64,000 bases of DNA from an uncultured Clostridium sp. (GTDB lineage: Bacteria > Bacillota > Clostridia > Clostridiales > Clostridiaceae), in NCBI GenBank assembly GCA_900548455.1, contig URKQ01000008.1, positions 62,001 through 126,000 on the forward strand, read 5' to 3'. Shown piece after piece: positions 32,544 through 43,500 of this stretch (positions are counted from its first letter, which is position 1; the number at the start of each line of letters is the position of its first letter). The position numbers were made by a program, and so were the translations under genes. The notes under the pieces were generated by a model. That model was not told the origin of the DNA. It made no database searches and was given only the letters and a program-made list of their open reading frames with translations.

Positions 32544-34271
32544 TTATAATTTAGAATTGATTTCCTCTAGGACTTTTGCTTCTAAATATAATAAATTATT
32601 ATTTGATTCTTCTTCAGTACTTCCAGTAACACCTAAATAAACTTTCATTTTTGGTTCTGTACCAGATGGACGAATTACTGCATAAGAGCCATCTGTGAAT
32701 ATATACTTAATTACATTTGATTTTGGAAGCTGAATTTCTTCACTTATATCATTTAATAGATTTAACTTTAGACTCTTTCTATAGTCCTCTTTATAATTAA
32801 TTACATAATCTCCAAAGGCTTTAATCTCTGTATTTCTAAAGTATTCAATCACTTCACCAATTTTCTCTTGCCCTTCTTTGCCTTTTAATTCAATGGAAAT
32901 AAGCTTCTCTTTATAGTATCCGTATTCATTATATAAATCAATCAATCCTTCATATAATGTTTTATTCTTAGACTTATAATAAAGAGTCATTTCACAAATT
33001 AAAGTTGCTGCAATAACAGCATCTTTGTCACGAACAAAATCACCTATTAAATATCCATAACTTTCTTCAAACCCTAATAAAAACTCATTTGTATCAGTGT
33101 TATTCTCAAAGCTTTTAATCATTTCACCAATATATTTAAATCCAGTTAGAACTTCCTTTGTCTTCACATTAAATGATTTACAAATTGGTTTTATCATTTC
33201 TGTAGATACTATAGTTTTAATAATAGTTTTGGTTGAAGTTAATTTATTCTCTTCTTTTAATGCTGTTAAAAGATAATTAGCTAATAGCACTCCAACTTGA
33301 TTTCCTGTAAGCACTCTAAATTCTCCTAAATTATCTTTAACAACTACTCCAATTCTATCGCAATCTGGATCTGTTCCTATAATTATATCCGGATTTATGT
33401 CCTTTGCCATATCTAATGCAATTTTAAACACCTTTGGGTCTTCTGGATTTGGATAAGGTGCAGTAGGAAAATCTCCATTGGGAAGTTCCTGTTCCTTAAC
33501 TACTGATACATCATATGACAATTCTCCTAATACTCCTCTTACTGGAATATTTCCACTACCATGAATAGGTGTATAAATAACTTTTAAATTTGCGGCTTCA
33601 TTTTCTACTAATTCTTTATGAATTGTAAGAGCTTTTACACGGTTAATATAAGTTGTATAGATCTCATCACCTATATATGTAATTGCATGTGATTCTAATC
33701 CACATTCCATTGAAATAACCTTTATTTCTTCAAAAGAAGCAACCTCATTAACGCATTTTATAATTTCAGCTGCTGGAACATCTGTAACTTGGCATCCATC
33801 ATCTCCATACACCTTATATCCATTGTATTCTTTTGGATTATGAGAAGCAGTAATAACTATACCTCCACTACACTTTAGTTCCCTAACTGCAAATGAAAGC
33901 ATAGGAGTAGGTGTTAGTCTATCATACAAATATACCTTTATATCATTAGCTGCTAGCACTCTTGCTGCATACTCAGCAAATTCCTTTGACATGTGACGCG
34001 AATCATAAGCAATAGATACTTTAGGAGCATTATACTTATCTCTCAAATAATTAGCAAAGCCTTGAGTTGCCTTTCCTACAGTATATATATTTAATCTATT
34101 ACTGCCAGCTCCAATAACGCCTCTAAGCCCACCTGTTCCAAACTCTAGATCTTTATAAAATCTATCCTCTATTTCAGTTTCATCTTTTATTAGTTTAAGT
34201 TCAGATTTCATTTCATCATCAATAATTGATGAGCTCAACCATTGATTATATTTATCTTTGTAATTCACCAT
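32544..34271 (-). CDS. Phospho-sugar mutase (phosphoglucomutase/phosphomannomutase)
   Basis: 575 residues, the size of the PgcA-type bacterial phosphoglucomutases. The phosphoserine loop TASHNPKEYNG (about 137-147), the metal loop DPDCDR (about 303-308), a sugar-specificity loop GFEESYGY (about 397-404) and the C-terminal phosphate-binding RPSGTEPK are all present. It interconverts hexose 1- and 6-phosphates, giving precursors for nucleotide sugars; with manC nearby, mannose-1-phosphate supply is possible, and glucose-1-phosphate equally so. Confidence 0.93.
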   Translation of the reverse strand: MVNYKDKYNQWLSSSIIDDEMKSELKLIKDETEIEDRFYKDLEFGTGGLRGVIGAGSNRLNIYTVGKATQGFANYLRDKYNAPKVSIAYDSRHMSKEFAEYAARVLAANDIKVYLYDRLTPTPMLSFAVRELKCSGGIVITASHNPKEYNGYKVYGDDGCQVTDVPAAEIIKCVNEVASFEEIKVISMECGLESHAITYIGDEIYTTYINRVKALTIHKELVENEAANLKVIYTPIHGSGNIPVRGVLGELSYDVSVVKEQELPNGDFPTAPYPNPEDPKVFKIALDMAKDINPDIIIGTDPDCDRIGVVVKDNLGEFRVLTGNQVGVLLANYLLTALKEENKLTSTKTIIKTIVSTEMIKPICKSFNVKTKEVLTGFKYIGEMIKSFENNTDTNEFLLGFEESYGYLIGDFVRDKDAVIAATLICEMTLYYKSKNKTLYEGLIDLYNEYGYYKEKLISIELKGKEGQEKIGEVIEYFRNTEIKAFGDYVINYKEDYRKSLKLNLLNDISEEIQLPKSNVIKYIFTDGSYAVIRPSGTEPKMKVYLGVTGSTEEESNNNLLYLEAKVLEEINSKL

Positions 34272-34306
34272 ATCCCCTCCACTTTTAAATTTAAAGTTTT
34301 AAATTA

Positions 34307-35047
34307 CTATTGGTTTATAAGTAATTGGTCCTCTGGAACTTCTTTAATTACTTTTGCTGGAGATCCAAGGACTACCTTCCTTGCTGGCACATCTTTAGTA
34401 ACTACTGATGCTGCTGCCGCAAACCCTTCTTCTTCTATAACTTTTCCAGGTAATATAACAGCTCCTGCACCTATTCTTCCACCTTTTTTAACAGTAACAC
34501 CTTTGAACTTACCAAATCTCTCTTTTGAACGAGCTGCATAATTATCATTAGATGTAACTACACATGGTGCTATAAATACATTATCTTCAACAGTAGAATA
34601 TGCTGTAATATACACATTTGTTTGTATTTTGCAATTATTTCCAATGGTGCAGAAGTTCTCCACAGTAGTTCCCCTTCCTATAACATTCTTCTCCCCTATT
34701 TTAACATTTTCCCTTATAGTCGCCATATCTGCAACTAATGTTCTAGACCCTATGGAACATCCTCTATAAATTATAACTGTAGCTCCAATTAAAGCTCCGT
34801 CCTCTATTTTGCAAGGAGGTAGTTTATCTTCTTCTTTAAATATACTATTAACACCTCTCATTGGTGTTTTTCCTATTACAGTATTATCATCAACTCTAAC
34901 ATCTTTACCTATTATTGTATCCTCATGAATAACTACGTTATTTCCTATAATACAATTATCCCCAATTTCAACATTATCATTAATTACAGCAAAATGTCCT
35001 ATCACAACATTTTCGCCTATTTTAGCTTTATTTGATATATAATTCAT
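34307..35047 (-). CDS. Hexapeptide-repeat acyl/acetyltransferase
   Basis: 246 residues of left-handed beta-helix made of [LIV]-G-x4 hexapeptides (IGENVVIGHFAVINDNVEIG and onwards). The pattern resembles sugar N-acetyltransferases of the WbpD/WlbB kind, which modify UDP-sugars for surface glycans. Start: an ATG at 35065 lacks a ribosome-binding site, while AAAGGA lies 9 nt before the ATG at 35047. It is on the same strand as the mutase and the cytidylyltransferase, so it is likely part of one glycan locus. Sugar substrate unknown. Confidence 0.85.
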   Translation of the reverse strand: MNYISNKAKIGENVVIGHFAVINDNVEIGDNCIIGNNVVIHEDTIIGKDVRVDDNTVIGKTPMRGVNSIFKEEDKLPPCKIEDGALIGATVIIYRGCSIGSRTLVADMATIRENVKIGEKNVIGRGTTVENFCTIGNNCKIQTNVYITAYSTVEDNVFIAPCVVTSNDNYAARSKERFGKFKGVTVKKGGRIGAGAVILPGKVIEEEGFAAAASVVTKDVPARKVVLGSPAKVIKEVPEDQLLINQ

Positions 35048-35105
35048 TTTATCATATCCTTTCATCTATAGTTTCATAGTACCTCATTATAAACATCTAA
35101 TATTA

Positions 35106-35160
35106 TTATATATAGGTTACAATTAATAATCTACATTTTTAAATTTTACTATCATATTAA
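35106..35160. repeat. Dispersed ~55-bp AT-rich repeat, copy 1
   Basis: Contains GTTACAATTAATAATCTACA followed by TTTTTA. A second copy with about nine differences is at 51405-51460. Both are intergenic. Confidence 0.6.
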
Positions 35161-35183
35161 ATTGGCCTCTTATTTGCATAGTA

Positions 35184-35879
35184 TTAATTCTGAGATGTAG
35201 TTAAAGCTCTCAAAATTGAAAAATCCTCAGCTGTAGTTACTTTAAAATTAAACTTATCTCCATTAACTAAATGTACCTTTTCACCTAGCTTTAAAACTAA
35301 TTGGCAATCATCAGTTACTGTTTTTATGTTGTTAACTTTGGCATTTTCATGAGCTTTTTTTATTAGTCCAAATTTAAAACTTTGAGGTGTTTGACACAAA
35401 TAAAGTTCATTTCTTGGCGGTACCTCATCAATTCCTTGTCCATCTTTGCTTACAATTATAGTATCTGCACTTGGAATAACTGTATTAGTTGCATTATATT
35501 TAATAGCTGCTTCTATGTTATCTGATATAATTTTTTGAGAAATAAGTGGTCTAGCTCCATCATGTATAACTATAATATCATCCTCACTACAAACATTATC
35601 TAAAATCTTCAACCCACATTCCACAGATGACTGTCTTGTATCTCCACCATCAATTACCCATTTTACTTTTGTCATTTCAAATTTTTTAACCCATAAATCT
35701 AATTTTTCTTTATAATCAGCTTTGCAGATAATAGCTATATGTTCTATGTTGGGATTGTTATTAAAAGCTTCAATGGTATATATAATTAATGGTTTTTCAT
35801 GTACCTCCATAAATTGCTTTGGTAAATTACTTCCCATTCTAGTTCCACTACCACCTGCAAGTATTAATCCTATGTTCAT
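35184..35879 (-). CDS. CTP-dependent cytidylyltransferase, IspD/TarI family
   Basis: 231 residues. N-terminal GLILAGGSGTRMGSNLPKQF is the CTP-binding loop; DTRQSSVECGL, HDGARPLIS and QTPQSFK are the family's other motifs. Members make CDP-methylerythritol (IspD) or CDP-ribitol (TarI). Its place among glf, an acyltransferase and LCP genes favours a CDP-alcohol for a wall polymer, but no ribitol-5-phosphate reductase (TarJ) is next to it, so IspD is not excluded. Start ATG at 35879 with AAAGAGG; the upstream ATG at 35903 has no such signal. Confidence 0.85.
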   Translation of the reverse strand: MNIGLILAGGSGTRMGSNLPKQFMEVHEKPLIIYTIEAFNNNPNIEHIAIICKADYKEKLDLWVKKFEMTKVKWVIDGGDTRQSSVECGLKILDNVCSEDDIIVIHDGARPLISQKIISDNIEAAIKYNATNTVIPSADTIIVSKDGQGIDEVPPRNELYLCQTPQSFKFGLIKKAHENAKVNNIKTVTDDCQLVLKLGEKVHLVNGDKFNFKVTTAEDFSILRALTTSQN

Positions 35880-36008
35880 ATTATCATCCTCTTTCAAGAT
35901 CATGCATATATAATCTTCCTATTACTGTAATCATATATTTAACATTATTCTTTTTTAATTACTGTTAACATAACTTGTATATTCTATTGCTCTATTTTAC
36001 CACAGAGC

Positions 36009-37112
36009 CTATTGAATCTCATCCTGAACTTTATCCAATGCTACTTTAATTACATTATGCATATCATAATATTTATACTCTCCAAGTCTTCCTCCAAATA
36101 TAATTTTTTTCTCTTTATCAGCTAATTCTTTATACATTTCATATATACCTATATTTTTTTCGTCCAACACTGGATAATAGGGCTCGTCTCCTTTTTCCCA
36201 TTCCTTTGGGTATTCTTTAGTAATATAGGTAAAATCCTGTTTTCCAAATTCAAAGTGTTTATGTTCTATAATCCTAGTGTATGGAACTTCCCTGGAAGTA
36301 TAATTTACTACAGCATTTCCTTGATAATTACTTATTTCTTTACGCTCTGTTTCAAATTTAAGTGTTCTATATTCTAAAACTCCAAATTTATATTCATAAA
36401 ATTCATCAATCATTCCTGTAAATACAATTTTATCAGCCATTTCATCAAAATATGATCTGAATTTAATGTAATCAGTGTTTAGCTTGACATCTATTCCTTC
36501 TAACAAACCTTCAACTAATTTATTATATCCACCTATTGGTATTCCTTGATATTTATCATTAAAATAATTATTATCATATGTATATCTAACAGGCAATCTC
36601 TTTATTATAAAATTAGGTAATTCTCTACATTTTCTTCCCCATTGCTTCTCTGTATATCCCTTTATTAATTTTTCATATATATCAGTTCCTATAAGTGATA
36701 TTGCTTGCTCCTCTAAATTTGAAGCCTCTTTACCATGAAGTACTTTTTTCTGTTCTTCTATTTTATTTTTAGCTTCCTGTGGAGTTACTACCCCCCACAA
36801 TCTATTAAATGTATTCATATTAAAAGGCAAATTATATATTTCTCCATTATAATTAGCTACCGGTGAATTAATAAATGTATTAAAAGTAACAAATTGATTT
36901 ACATAATTCCAAATTTCATCATTACTAGTGTGAAAAATATGTGCACCATAGGTATGAATGTTTATACCTTCTTTATTTTCACAATACACATTGCCACCAA
37001 GATGATTCCTTTTATCTATCACTAAGCACTTTTTGCCCCTAACTTTTGCCTCATGTGCAAACACAGCTCCATATAAACCTGCTCCAACAATCACATAATC
37101 GTATTTTTCCAT
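36009..37112 (-). CDS. glf: UDP-galactopyranose mutase
   Basis: 367 residues, FAD-dependent. The N-terminal dinucleotide fold VIVGAGLYGAVFAHEA and the early KRNHLGGNVYCE are typical; NTFNRLWGV, EKQWGRKCRELP and a late RLGEYKYYDMHNV complete the family signature. It converts UDP-galactopyranose to UDP-galactofuranose, so galactofuranose is a likely component of a surface glycan here. A GGGGGGG-rich Shine-Dalgarno lies upstream of the ATG. Confidence 0.96.
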   Translation of the reverse strand: MEKYDYVIVGAGLYGAVFAHEAKVRGKKCLVIDKRNHLGGNVYCENKEGINIHTYGAHIFHTSNDEIWNYVNQFVTFNTFINSPVANYNGEIYNLPFNMNTFNRLWGVVTPQEAKNKIEEQKKVLHGKEASNLEEQAISLIGTDIYEKLIKGYTEKQWGRKCRELPNFIIKRLPVRYTYDNNYFNDKYQGIPIGGYNKLVEGLLEGIDVKLNTDYIKFRSYFDEMADKIVFTGMIDEFYEYKFGVLEYRTLKFETERKEISNYQGNAVVNYTSREVPYTRIIEHKHFEFGKQDFTYITKEYPKEWEKGDEPYYPVLDEKNIGIYEMYKELADKEKKIIFGGRLGEYKYYDMHNVIKVALDKVQDEIQ

Positions 37113-37218
37113 GATATTTATCCCCCCCTCTTTAAATTATACATATTTTCCTAAAATTATTACATATAAAATTATATTTTTGGCAAATAAGCTAATATAT
37201 TAAAAAAATAATTTAAAA

Positions 37219-37254
37219 GTTCTGTATACGTCACTACAAATGCATACAGAACCT
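37219..37254 (-). terminator. Terminator of the CWB2-PIG-L gene
   Basis: GTTCTGTAT (37219-37227) pairs with ATACAGAAC (37244-37252); on the minus strand an A/T-rich tail ending in a T-run follows. Confidence 0.7.
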
Positions 37255-37306
37255 TTAAATATAACTATGTAATAAATATGTACAAAATTTCTTATGTATT
37301 AAAAAT

Positions 37307-38857
37307 TTATAGATTGCCTTCATGTAAATATGAAGGCAATTCTTTATTCATCATTATTTCATCAAACATAGAAGTAACTGATTTATATCCTATTCCTTCT
37401 CTTATCATATCTTTTTTATCTAGTTTATACTCATTGCAAGCATTTATTACCGCTTGTCTTTCTTCATCGTTATCTGCAATACTTTCAATTAATTGATTTC
37501 TTCCTATCTGTGATATTTTTTTGTAACTCGCCATAAATCTACAATCTTTAATCAATCCATCATTATGCAGCTTTTTTAGTAACCCTCCTGTTGCTATATG
37601 CTGAGGATGAGTTTCAAATTTATAACTATGAGTCACATGGGTAACATTGTCAAATTTATTCTCAAATTTTAACATTTCATTCATTACTACGCTTGAGTCT
37701 ATTGAATGTTCCTTTTGATTTAACATAATAACATTATTAGAACTAACTCCCAAGGCTTCAACTGCTGCCTTAAATTCATTATTTCTTAATCCTACTTTTT
37801 CATCATGAGACAATAAAGCATATCGTTGCCATGAAAATACACCACTTGCATCTCCTTGAGTTATTAAAACTACATAAACGTTTTCCTTGCCAACACTATG
37901 TAACGCATCTACTATTGCACTTCCCCCAAAAAGAGTTTCATCATCTTGATGTTGAACATAAAATACTACCTTGTCCCCATAAACGTGTGCCTTTGCTCTA
38001 CTTATAGCAACTTCACTAATATTCCCAAATACGGTAAGACTCTTAGCTCCATTTATTACTGTCTTATCTGAATCATCAGAAGCTAAAACAACTGGTTGTT
38101 TTAAGGCTGATGCTGTAAGTGCATCTATAAGTTCATAAGCCTTACTCAAATTAACATGATCATATTCACTGTAAAAATTCTTAATAACCTTTTTGTTTGT
38201 TTCAAATCTATTTAGCCCACCTATTCTTGTACTTAGTCCATCAAACCATGTACTCAACACTGTAGTTCCACCTATTGAATAACTTGGAACACTTTTTATA
38301 TAATCAGTACTATATCCATCTGTAATTATTACTGGATTTGCACTTTTAGCTGCTACAGGCGCAATACTCATAGCATCGGCCTCTCCTCCAATTCCATTGA
38401 CATAGTATACTTCGCTTACACCTTTAATTCTTTCAATCTCATTTGCTACAACTTTAGATGTTTCAAATCTGTTATCTCCACTAAGTCTTATCACAGTTTT
38501 CCCTGAATTTTTTAACTGTTCTTCTATATTAGAAGAAACGACCATGGTTCCTCCAACTATATATACTTTATTTACACCATTTAATTTGTTAAGTGTAGTC
38601 TGAGGAATTTCAGAAGCTCTAGTTAATAATATAGGTGAATTAGTTGCTCCACTAAGACCACTAGATGAAAGTCCATCTACCAGTGAATTACCATTAACTA
38701 ATATTGCTGATGAATAATTCATTTTAGATGCAATTAGAGATGCTGTTTCATATCTATCAATGCCCCTTATATAATCTACATCAAGTGCATATACATTGGT
38801 AATAAATATTCCCAAAAAAATACTCGATATAAAAAATATTTTTTCCAATTGTTTCAT
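37307..38857 (-). CDS. Cell wall-binding repeat 2 protein fused to PIG-L deacetylase
   Basis: 516 residues. Signal peptide (about 1-24), then three CWB2 repeats (openings RYETASLIA, RFETSKVVA, RFETNKKVI, within about 33-290), which attach proteins non-covalently to anionic wall polymers. The C-terminal half is a PIG-L type zinc deacetylase: QHQDDETLF (about 318-326, the HxDD metal motif) and ETHPQHIATGG (HPxH). It likely de-N-acetylates an N-acetylglucosamine-containing surface glycan outside the cell. The fusion and its place next to glf suggest action on the locally encoded polymer. Confidence 0.93.
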   Translation of the reverse strand: MKQLEKIFFISSIFLGIFITNVYALDVDYIRGIDRYETASLIASKMNYSSAILVNGNSLVDGLSSSGLSGATNSPILLTRASEIPQTTLNKLNGVNKVYIVGGTMVVSSNIEEQLKNSGKTVIRLSGDNRFETSKVVANEIERIKGVSEVYYVNGIGGEADAMSIAPVAAKSANPVIITDGYSTDYIKSVPSYSIGGTTVLSTWFDGLSTRIGGLNRFETNKKVIKNFYSEYDHVNLSKAYELIDALTASALKQPVVLASDDSDKTVINGAKSLTVFGNISEVAISRAKAHVYGDKVVFYVQHQDDETLFGGSAIVDALHSVGKENVYVVLITQGDASGVFSWQRYALLSHDEKVGLRNNEFKAAVEALGVSSNNVIMLNQKEHSIDSSVVMNEMLKFENKFDNVTHVTHSYKFETHPQHIATGGLLKKLHNDGLIKDCRFMASYKKISQIGRNQLIESIADNDEERQAVINACNEYKLDKKDMIREGIGYKSVTSMFDEIMMNKELPSYLHEGNL

Positions 38858-38934
38858 TTAATCCCCTCCAAGCTGATTAATCATACAATTTTTCTACATT
38901 TTGTATTATATCACCCTTTGCATTAACCTTTCCA

Positions 38935-39276
38935 CTAATTAATGTTTTCTACATCACCTTTTGGTTTCACGTCACTTTGATTATTTTCAATAAAAGAAAA
39001 TTTATCATGGGATAAATTTATAAGTGATTCAATATAATTCTCATCATGTTTTTGAGAATTATTTGCCCATTTTATAAATAACTTAAATGGCTCCTCACTA
39101 AAATATTTAGAATTAATTCTACAAAAACCGTCTAAAAGTTGAAATCCCTCATCCATAGCGGATTTTACACCTTCAACATTATATTTAAAAAAATATCCTA
39201 ACTCATTGTATTGTAGCTCTCCTACTAAAAAAGTATCACTATTGCCTCTCCAAACTAAATTAAGTTTTTTACACAT
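38935..39276 (-). CDS. Small protein of unknown function
   Basis: 113 residues, with AAGGAG before the ATG. The sequence LVGELQYNELGYFFKYN and GFQLLDGFCRINSKYFSEEPFKLF reminds me of small HIRAN/HipA N-terminus-like domains found in short clostridial proteins, but this is weak. It is alone between the CWB2-PIG-L gene and the LacI regulator on the same strand, without an obvious partner gene. Confidence 0.65.
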   Translation of the reverse strand: MCKKLNLVWRGNSDTFLVGELQYNELGYFFKYNVEGVKSAMDEGFQLLDGFCRINSKYFSEEPFKLFIKWANNSQKHDENYIESLINLSHDKFSFIENNQSDVKPKGDVENIN

Positions 39277-39404
39277 CGCATATCTCTCCTTATTTTTTCT
39301 ATAGTATAAATCTATGTTTAAAAAAATTGTTTTATTATATCTTTATTCATTATATTTTTATGTTTTACACATAAATGATATTTTAATCACTGAGATTCCA
39401 AATT

Positions 39405-39452
39405 AAAAGTGTTGCTTATGACTAAATCATAGTCCTAAGCAACACTTTTTTA
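39405..39452 (-). terminator. Terminator of the LacI-family gene
   Basis: AAAAGTGTTGCTTA (39405-39418) pairs with TAAGCAACACTTTT (39436-39449), with flanking A and T runs on both sides. Confidence 0.88.
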
Positions 39453-39455
39453 TCT

Positions 39456-40454
39456 TTATTTCTTACAAGAATCTCTCTCAACAATACGATGAGGTAATCT
39501 ATAGTAGCTTTCTTCTATTGGAATTTTATTAATTAGCTTAATAAGAAGCCTCATTCCTACAGATCCCATATCATATAAAGGACGTGCTACCGTAGTAAGT
39601 CCTGGATAAAAAATTCCTGATAACTCTATATTATCAAATCCCATTACATCTATATCTTCAGGAACCCTTATTCCTCTTTGTCTTAATGCATTAATTGCAC
39701 CAATAGCCATCTGATCGCACCCGCATAAAACAGCATCTATCTTAATACCTTTATCTAGTAATGTATTAATCCCTTCTACTCCGTATTCATATTTTAAGTT
39801 GCCTAAAAATGTGAATTCTTCGTTGAAAGCACCTGTCTCTTCCATAGCGTCCTTATATCCATTATATATTTTCTGATGTTCTACTGCACACTCTTTATCA
39901 TATCCTATATATGCTATATTATGATTTCCCTTTTCTATAAGGTAATTAACTGCTTCATTAGCAGCTAGATAACTATCAATTCCTACACTTGGAATATCAC
40001 CTTCATCATCCATTGCACCTATAGATACTACTGGTGTTCCTACTGCCTTAATAGCCTCTCTTATACCTTGATCAAGAGAGTCTCCCATGTACATTATTCC
40101 ATCAACCATCTTTTCTCGTAATATATTAAAACTTTCTTTCTCCCTTTCTTTATCAAGGTCAGTATTACATAACATTATATTGTAGTTATATATACTAGCT
40201 AAATCCTCAGCTCCTCTAACAATTTCAGGATAACGAGAGTTGGATATATCCGGAATTATTATTCCGATTGTACTTGAACGTTGGGTTTTTAAGCTTCTAG
40301 CTAAAATATTAGGTCTGTAATCTAACTTTTCAATAGCATCAAGTACTCGTTGCTTTGTTTCTTGGTTTACCACATCAATATCATTTAATACCCTTGATAC
40401 TGTAGCAATTGAAACATTAGCTTCCTTTGCTACATCTTTAATTGAAGCTGCCAT
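39456..40454 (-). CDS. LacI-family transcriptional regulator
   Basis: 332 residues. Helix-turn-helix at the N-terminus (IKDVAKEANVSIATVSRVLN, about 4-23), hinge helix ILARSLKTQRS, then a periplasmic-binding-protein-like sensor domain. The length and lack of an adjacent sugar operon would be compatible with a global CcpA-like regulator, but CcpA-specific residues were not verified. It is 52 bp downstream of ileS on the same strand. No lacI-type operator was identified with confidence. Confidence 0.93.
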   Translation of the reverse strand: MAASIKDVAKEANVSIATVSRVLNDIDVVNQETKQRVLDAIEKLDYRPNILARSLKTQRSSTIGIIIPDISNSRYPEIVRGAEDLASIYNYNIMLCNTDLDKEREKESFNILREKMVDGIMYMGDSLDQGIREAIKAVGTPVVSIGAMDDEGDIPSVGIDSYLAANEAVNYLIEKGNHNIAYIGYDKECAVEHQKIYNGYKDAMEETGAFNEEFTFLGNLKYEYGVEGINTLLDKGIKIDAVLCGCDQMAIGAINALRQRGIRVPEDIDVMGFDNIELSGIFYPGLTTVARPLYDMGSVGMRLLIKLINKIPIEESYYRLPHRIVERDSCKK

Positions 40455-40506
40455 TTATTTCACCTCACCTTCTTTTTTAATTTTAATTAATAGCAAGTAA
40501 CTATTG

Positions 40507-43500
40507 TTACGCTTTAACTACTTCTAACAATAATTTCTCTCCATTAACCTTTACTTCTGTAGTTGCTTTTTCACTATTATACACTATTTCTATAGCTAAT
40601 GTATCCCTTTTTATCTGTTCTTCAAATTTCTTAATAATATTTTCTAACATTTCATTACCTGAAACATGTAGATGAATTTTATCAGAAACTTCAAATCCGC
40701 TCTCTTTTCTCATGTTTTGTATTTTACTTAAAATCTCTCTAACATGACCTTCTTCTCTTAACTCTTCGGTTATATTAGTGTCAAGTACAACTCCAAGTTC
40801 ACCTTCACCAGCAAATGCAAATCCTTCAAGTCCTTGCATTGTTACAAGAAGATTCTCTTTGTTCAATTCAATAGAAGTTCCATCTACATCTATTGTTACC
40901 ACTTCACCATTATTTACTCTTTGTGCAAGATCCATTTGATTCATAGCTCCAATAGCTTTTCTTATTCCAGGAATCATCTTACCATAGGCTTTTCCTAGAA
41001 CTGGAAGGTTAGGTTTTATTTCAAAATTAACGTATTTAGAAAGGTCAGCACCTAACTGAACTTCTTTTATATTAAGTTCATCTTTTACAATATCGCCATA
41101 GTAATCTGGAAGTGTATCTGTAGATACTAACATCATTCCTAGCGGCTGTCTATTCTTAATATTAGCAGCATTTCTCGCACTTCTTCCAAGCTTAACTATT
41201 GTATACGCTTTATCCATTTCAGCTTCTAGATTTTTATCTACATCTGCTTCTACATACTCTGGCCATTTGCATAAATGAACACTCTCTTCAGCATCTTTAT
41301 CAAATGCCACTACTAGATTTTGATATAACTCTTCTGTTATAAATGGTATAAATGGAGCTGCTACTTTAGCAAAAGTAACAAGTACATTATAAAGAGTCAT
41401 ATATGCACCTATCTTATCATCAGTAAGTTCTTCACCCCAGAATCTAGCTCTGTTTCTTCTTACATACCAGTTAGATAACTCATCTACAAACTCTTCAAGT
41501 TCTTTAGCCCCTTGAGTAATTCTGTAGTTTTCTAAATGCTCATCTATATTCTTAACTAAAGTATTTAATTTAGATGTCATCCACTTATCCATAACATTTT
41601 CTGATTTAAAGTTTTTATAATCCATAGGGTTGAACTTATCTAAGTCTGCATATAACACATAGAATGAATATACATTCCATAAAGTTCCAATGAATTTTCT
41701 TTGAGCTTCTATAACCGCATCTTCATAGAACCTTGAAGGTAACCATGGTGCACTAGCAGTATAGAAATACCATCTCAAAGCATCTGCTCCTTCATTTTCA
41801 AGAACTGTAAACGGACTAAGTACATTTCCTTTGTGCTTAGACATCTTAAGTCCATCTTTGTCTAAAACATGGCCTAATACTATACAGTTTTCAAAAGGAT
41901 TTTTTTCAAATACTGTTGTTGATATAGCAAGCAAAGTATAGAACCATCCTCTTGTTTGGTCTACTGCCTCTGAAATAAATTGTGCAGGGAAATTAGCTTC
42001 GAATAGCTCTTTGTTTTCAAACGGATAGTGGTATTGTGCAAATGGCATTGAACCTGAGTCAAACCAGCAATCAATAACCTCATCTACTCTATTCATTTCC
42101 TTATGACAATGAGGACAGTTTAAGTGAACCTTATCAATGTAAGGCTTATGAAGCTCTATTCCCTCTGGTACATTTATGCCCTTAGCTTTTAGCTCTTCAA
42201 TACTTCCTATCATTTCTCTATGGCCACATTCACATTCCCAAATTGGAAGTGGAGTTCCCCAGTATCTATTTCTGGATATGCCCCAGTCAATTACGTTTTC
42301 AAGGAATTTTCCCATTCTACCTGTTCTAACATTGTCTGGCATCCAATTGATTTTACTGTTGTTTTCAAGAAGTTGGTCTCTTACAGAGGACATTCTTACA
42401 AACCAGCTCTCTCTTGGGTAATAAAGAAGTGGTGTATCACATCTCCAACAGTGAGGATATGAGTGTGTAAATTTCTCACTCTTATAAAGAATTCCCTCTT
42501 CCTTTAAATAAGCTATTATCTTTTCATCTGCTTTTTTAACAAAAATTCCAGCCCATGGAGTTACTGCAGGTACAAATTTACCTTCTCCATCAACTAAATT
42601 TATCATTGGAAGATTGTATTTCTTTCCTAATTGGTTATCATCATCACCGTAAGCAGGAGCTATATGAACTATTCCTGTACCATCTGTTAAAGTAACAAAG
42701 TCACCATGCACAATGTAGAAAGCTTTTTCTTCTGGAGTTTCAAACTTGAACATTTGCTCATATTCTTTTCCTAAAAGAGCTTCTCCTTTAAATTCAGCTA
42801 TAACTTCATATTCTCCATTTAATTTATTTAATAAACTTCTAGAGAGAATAATATTTTGTTCTTCGTGTAAAACTTCAACATAGTCATATGCTTTATTTAC
42901 TGCTAATGCTACGTTACTTGGAAGTGTCCAAGGTGTTGTAGTCCAAACTAATATATATTTATCTTCACCTTTTAATTTAAACTTAACATAGGCAGAGCTA
43001 TCTTTAACATCCTTGTATCCTTGAGCAACTTCGTGAGAAGATAATGTTGTTCCACATCTAGGGCAGTAAGGCATTACCTTATGTCCTTTATAGATCAAAT
43101 CCTTATCCCACATTTGCTTTAACGCCCACCAAACTGACTCTATATAATCGTTATGGTAAGTAACATATGGGTTATCCATGTCTACCCAATATCCAAGTCT
43201 CTCTGACATTTCTCTCCACATTTCTACATAAGAGAAAACACTATCTTTACATTGAGTAACAAATTTTTCTACACCATATTCTTCAATTTGTGGCTTACCT
43301 GAAATTCCAAGCTTCTTCTCTATTTCAAGCTCAACCGGAAGACCATGTGTATCCCAACCTGCTTTTCTTAATACCTTATAGCCCTTCATAACCTTATATC
43401 TTGGAATTATGTCTTTCATAACCCTAGTTATAACGTGACCAATATGAGGCTTTCCATTAGCTGTTGGTGGACCATCATAAAATGTGAAATAACGTCCATC

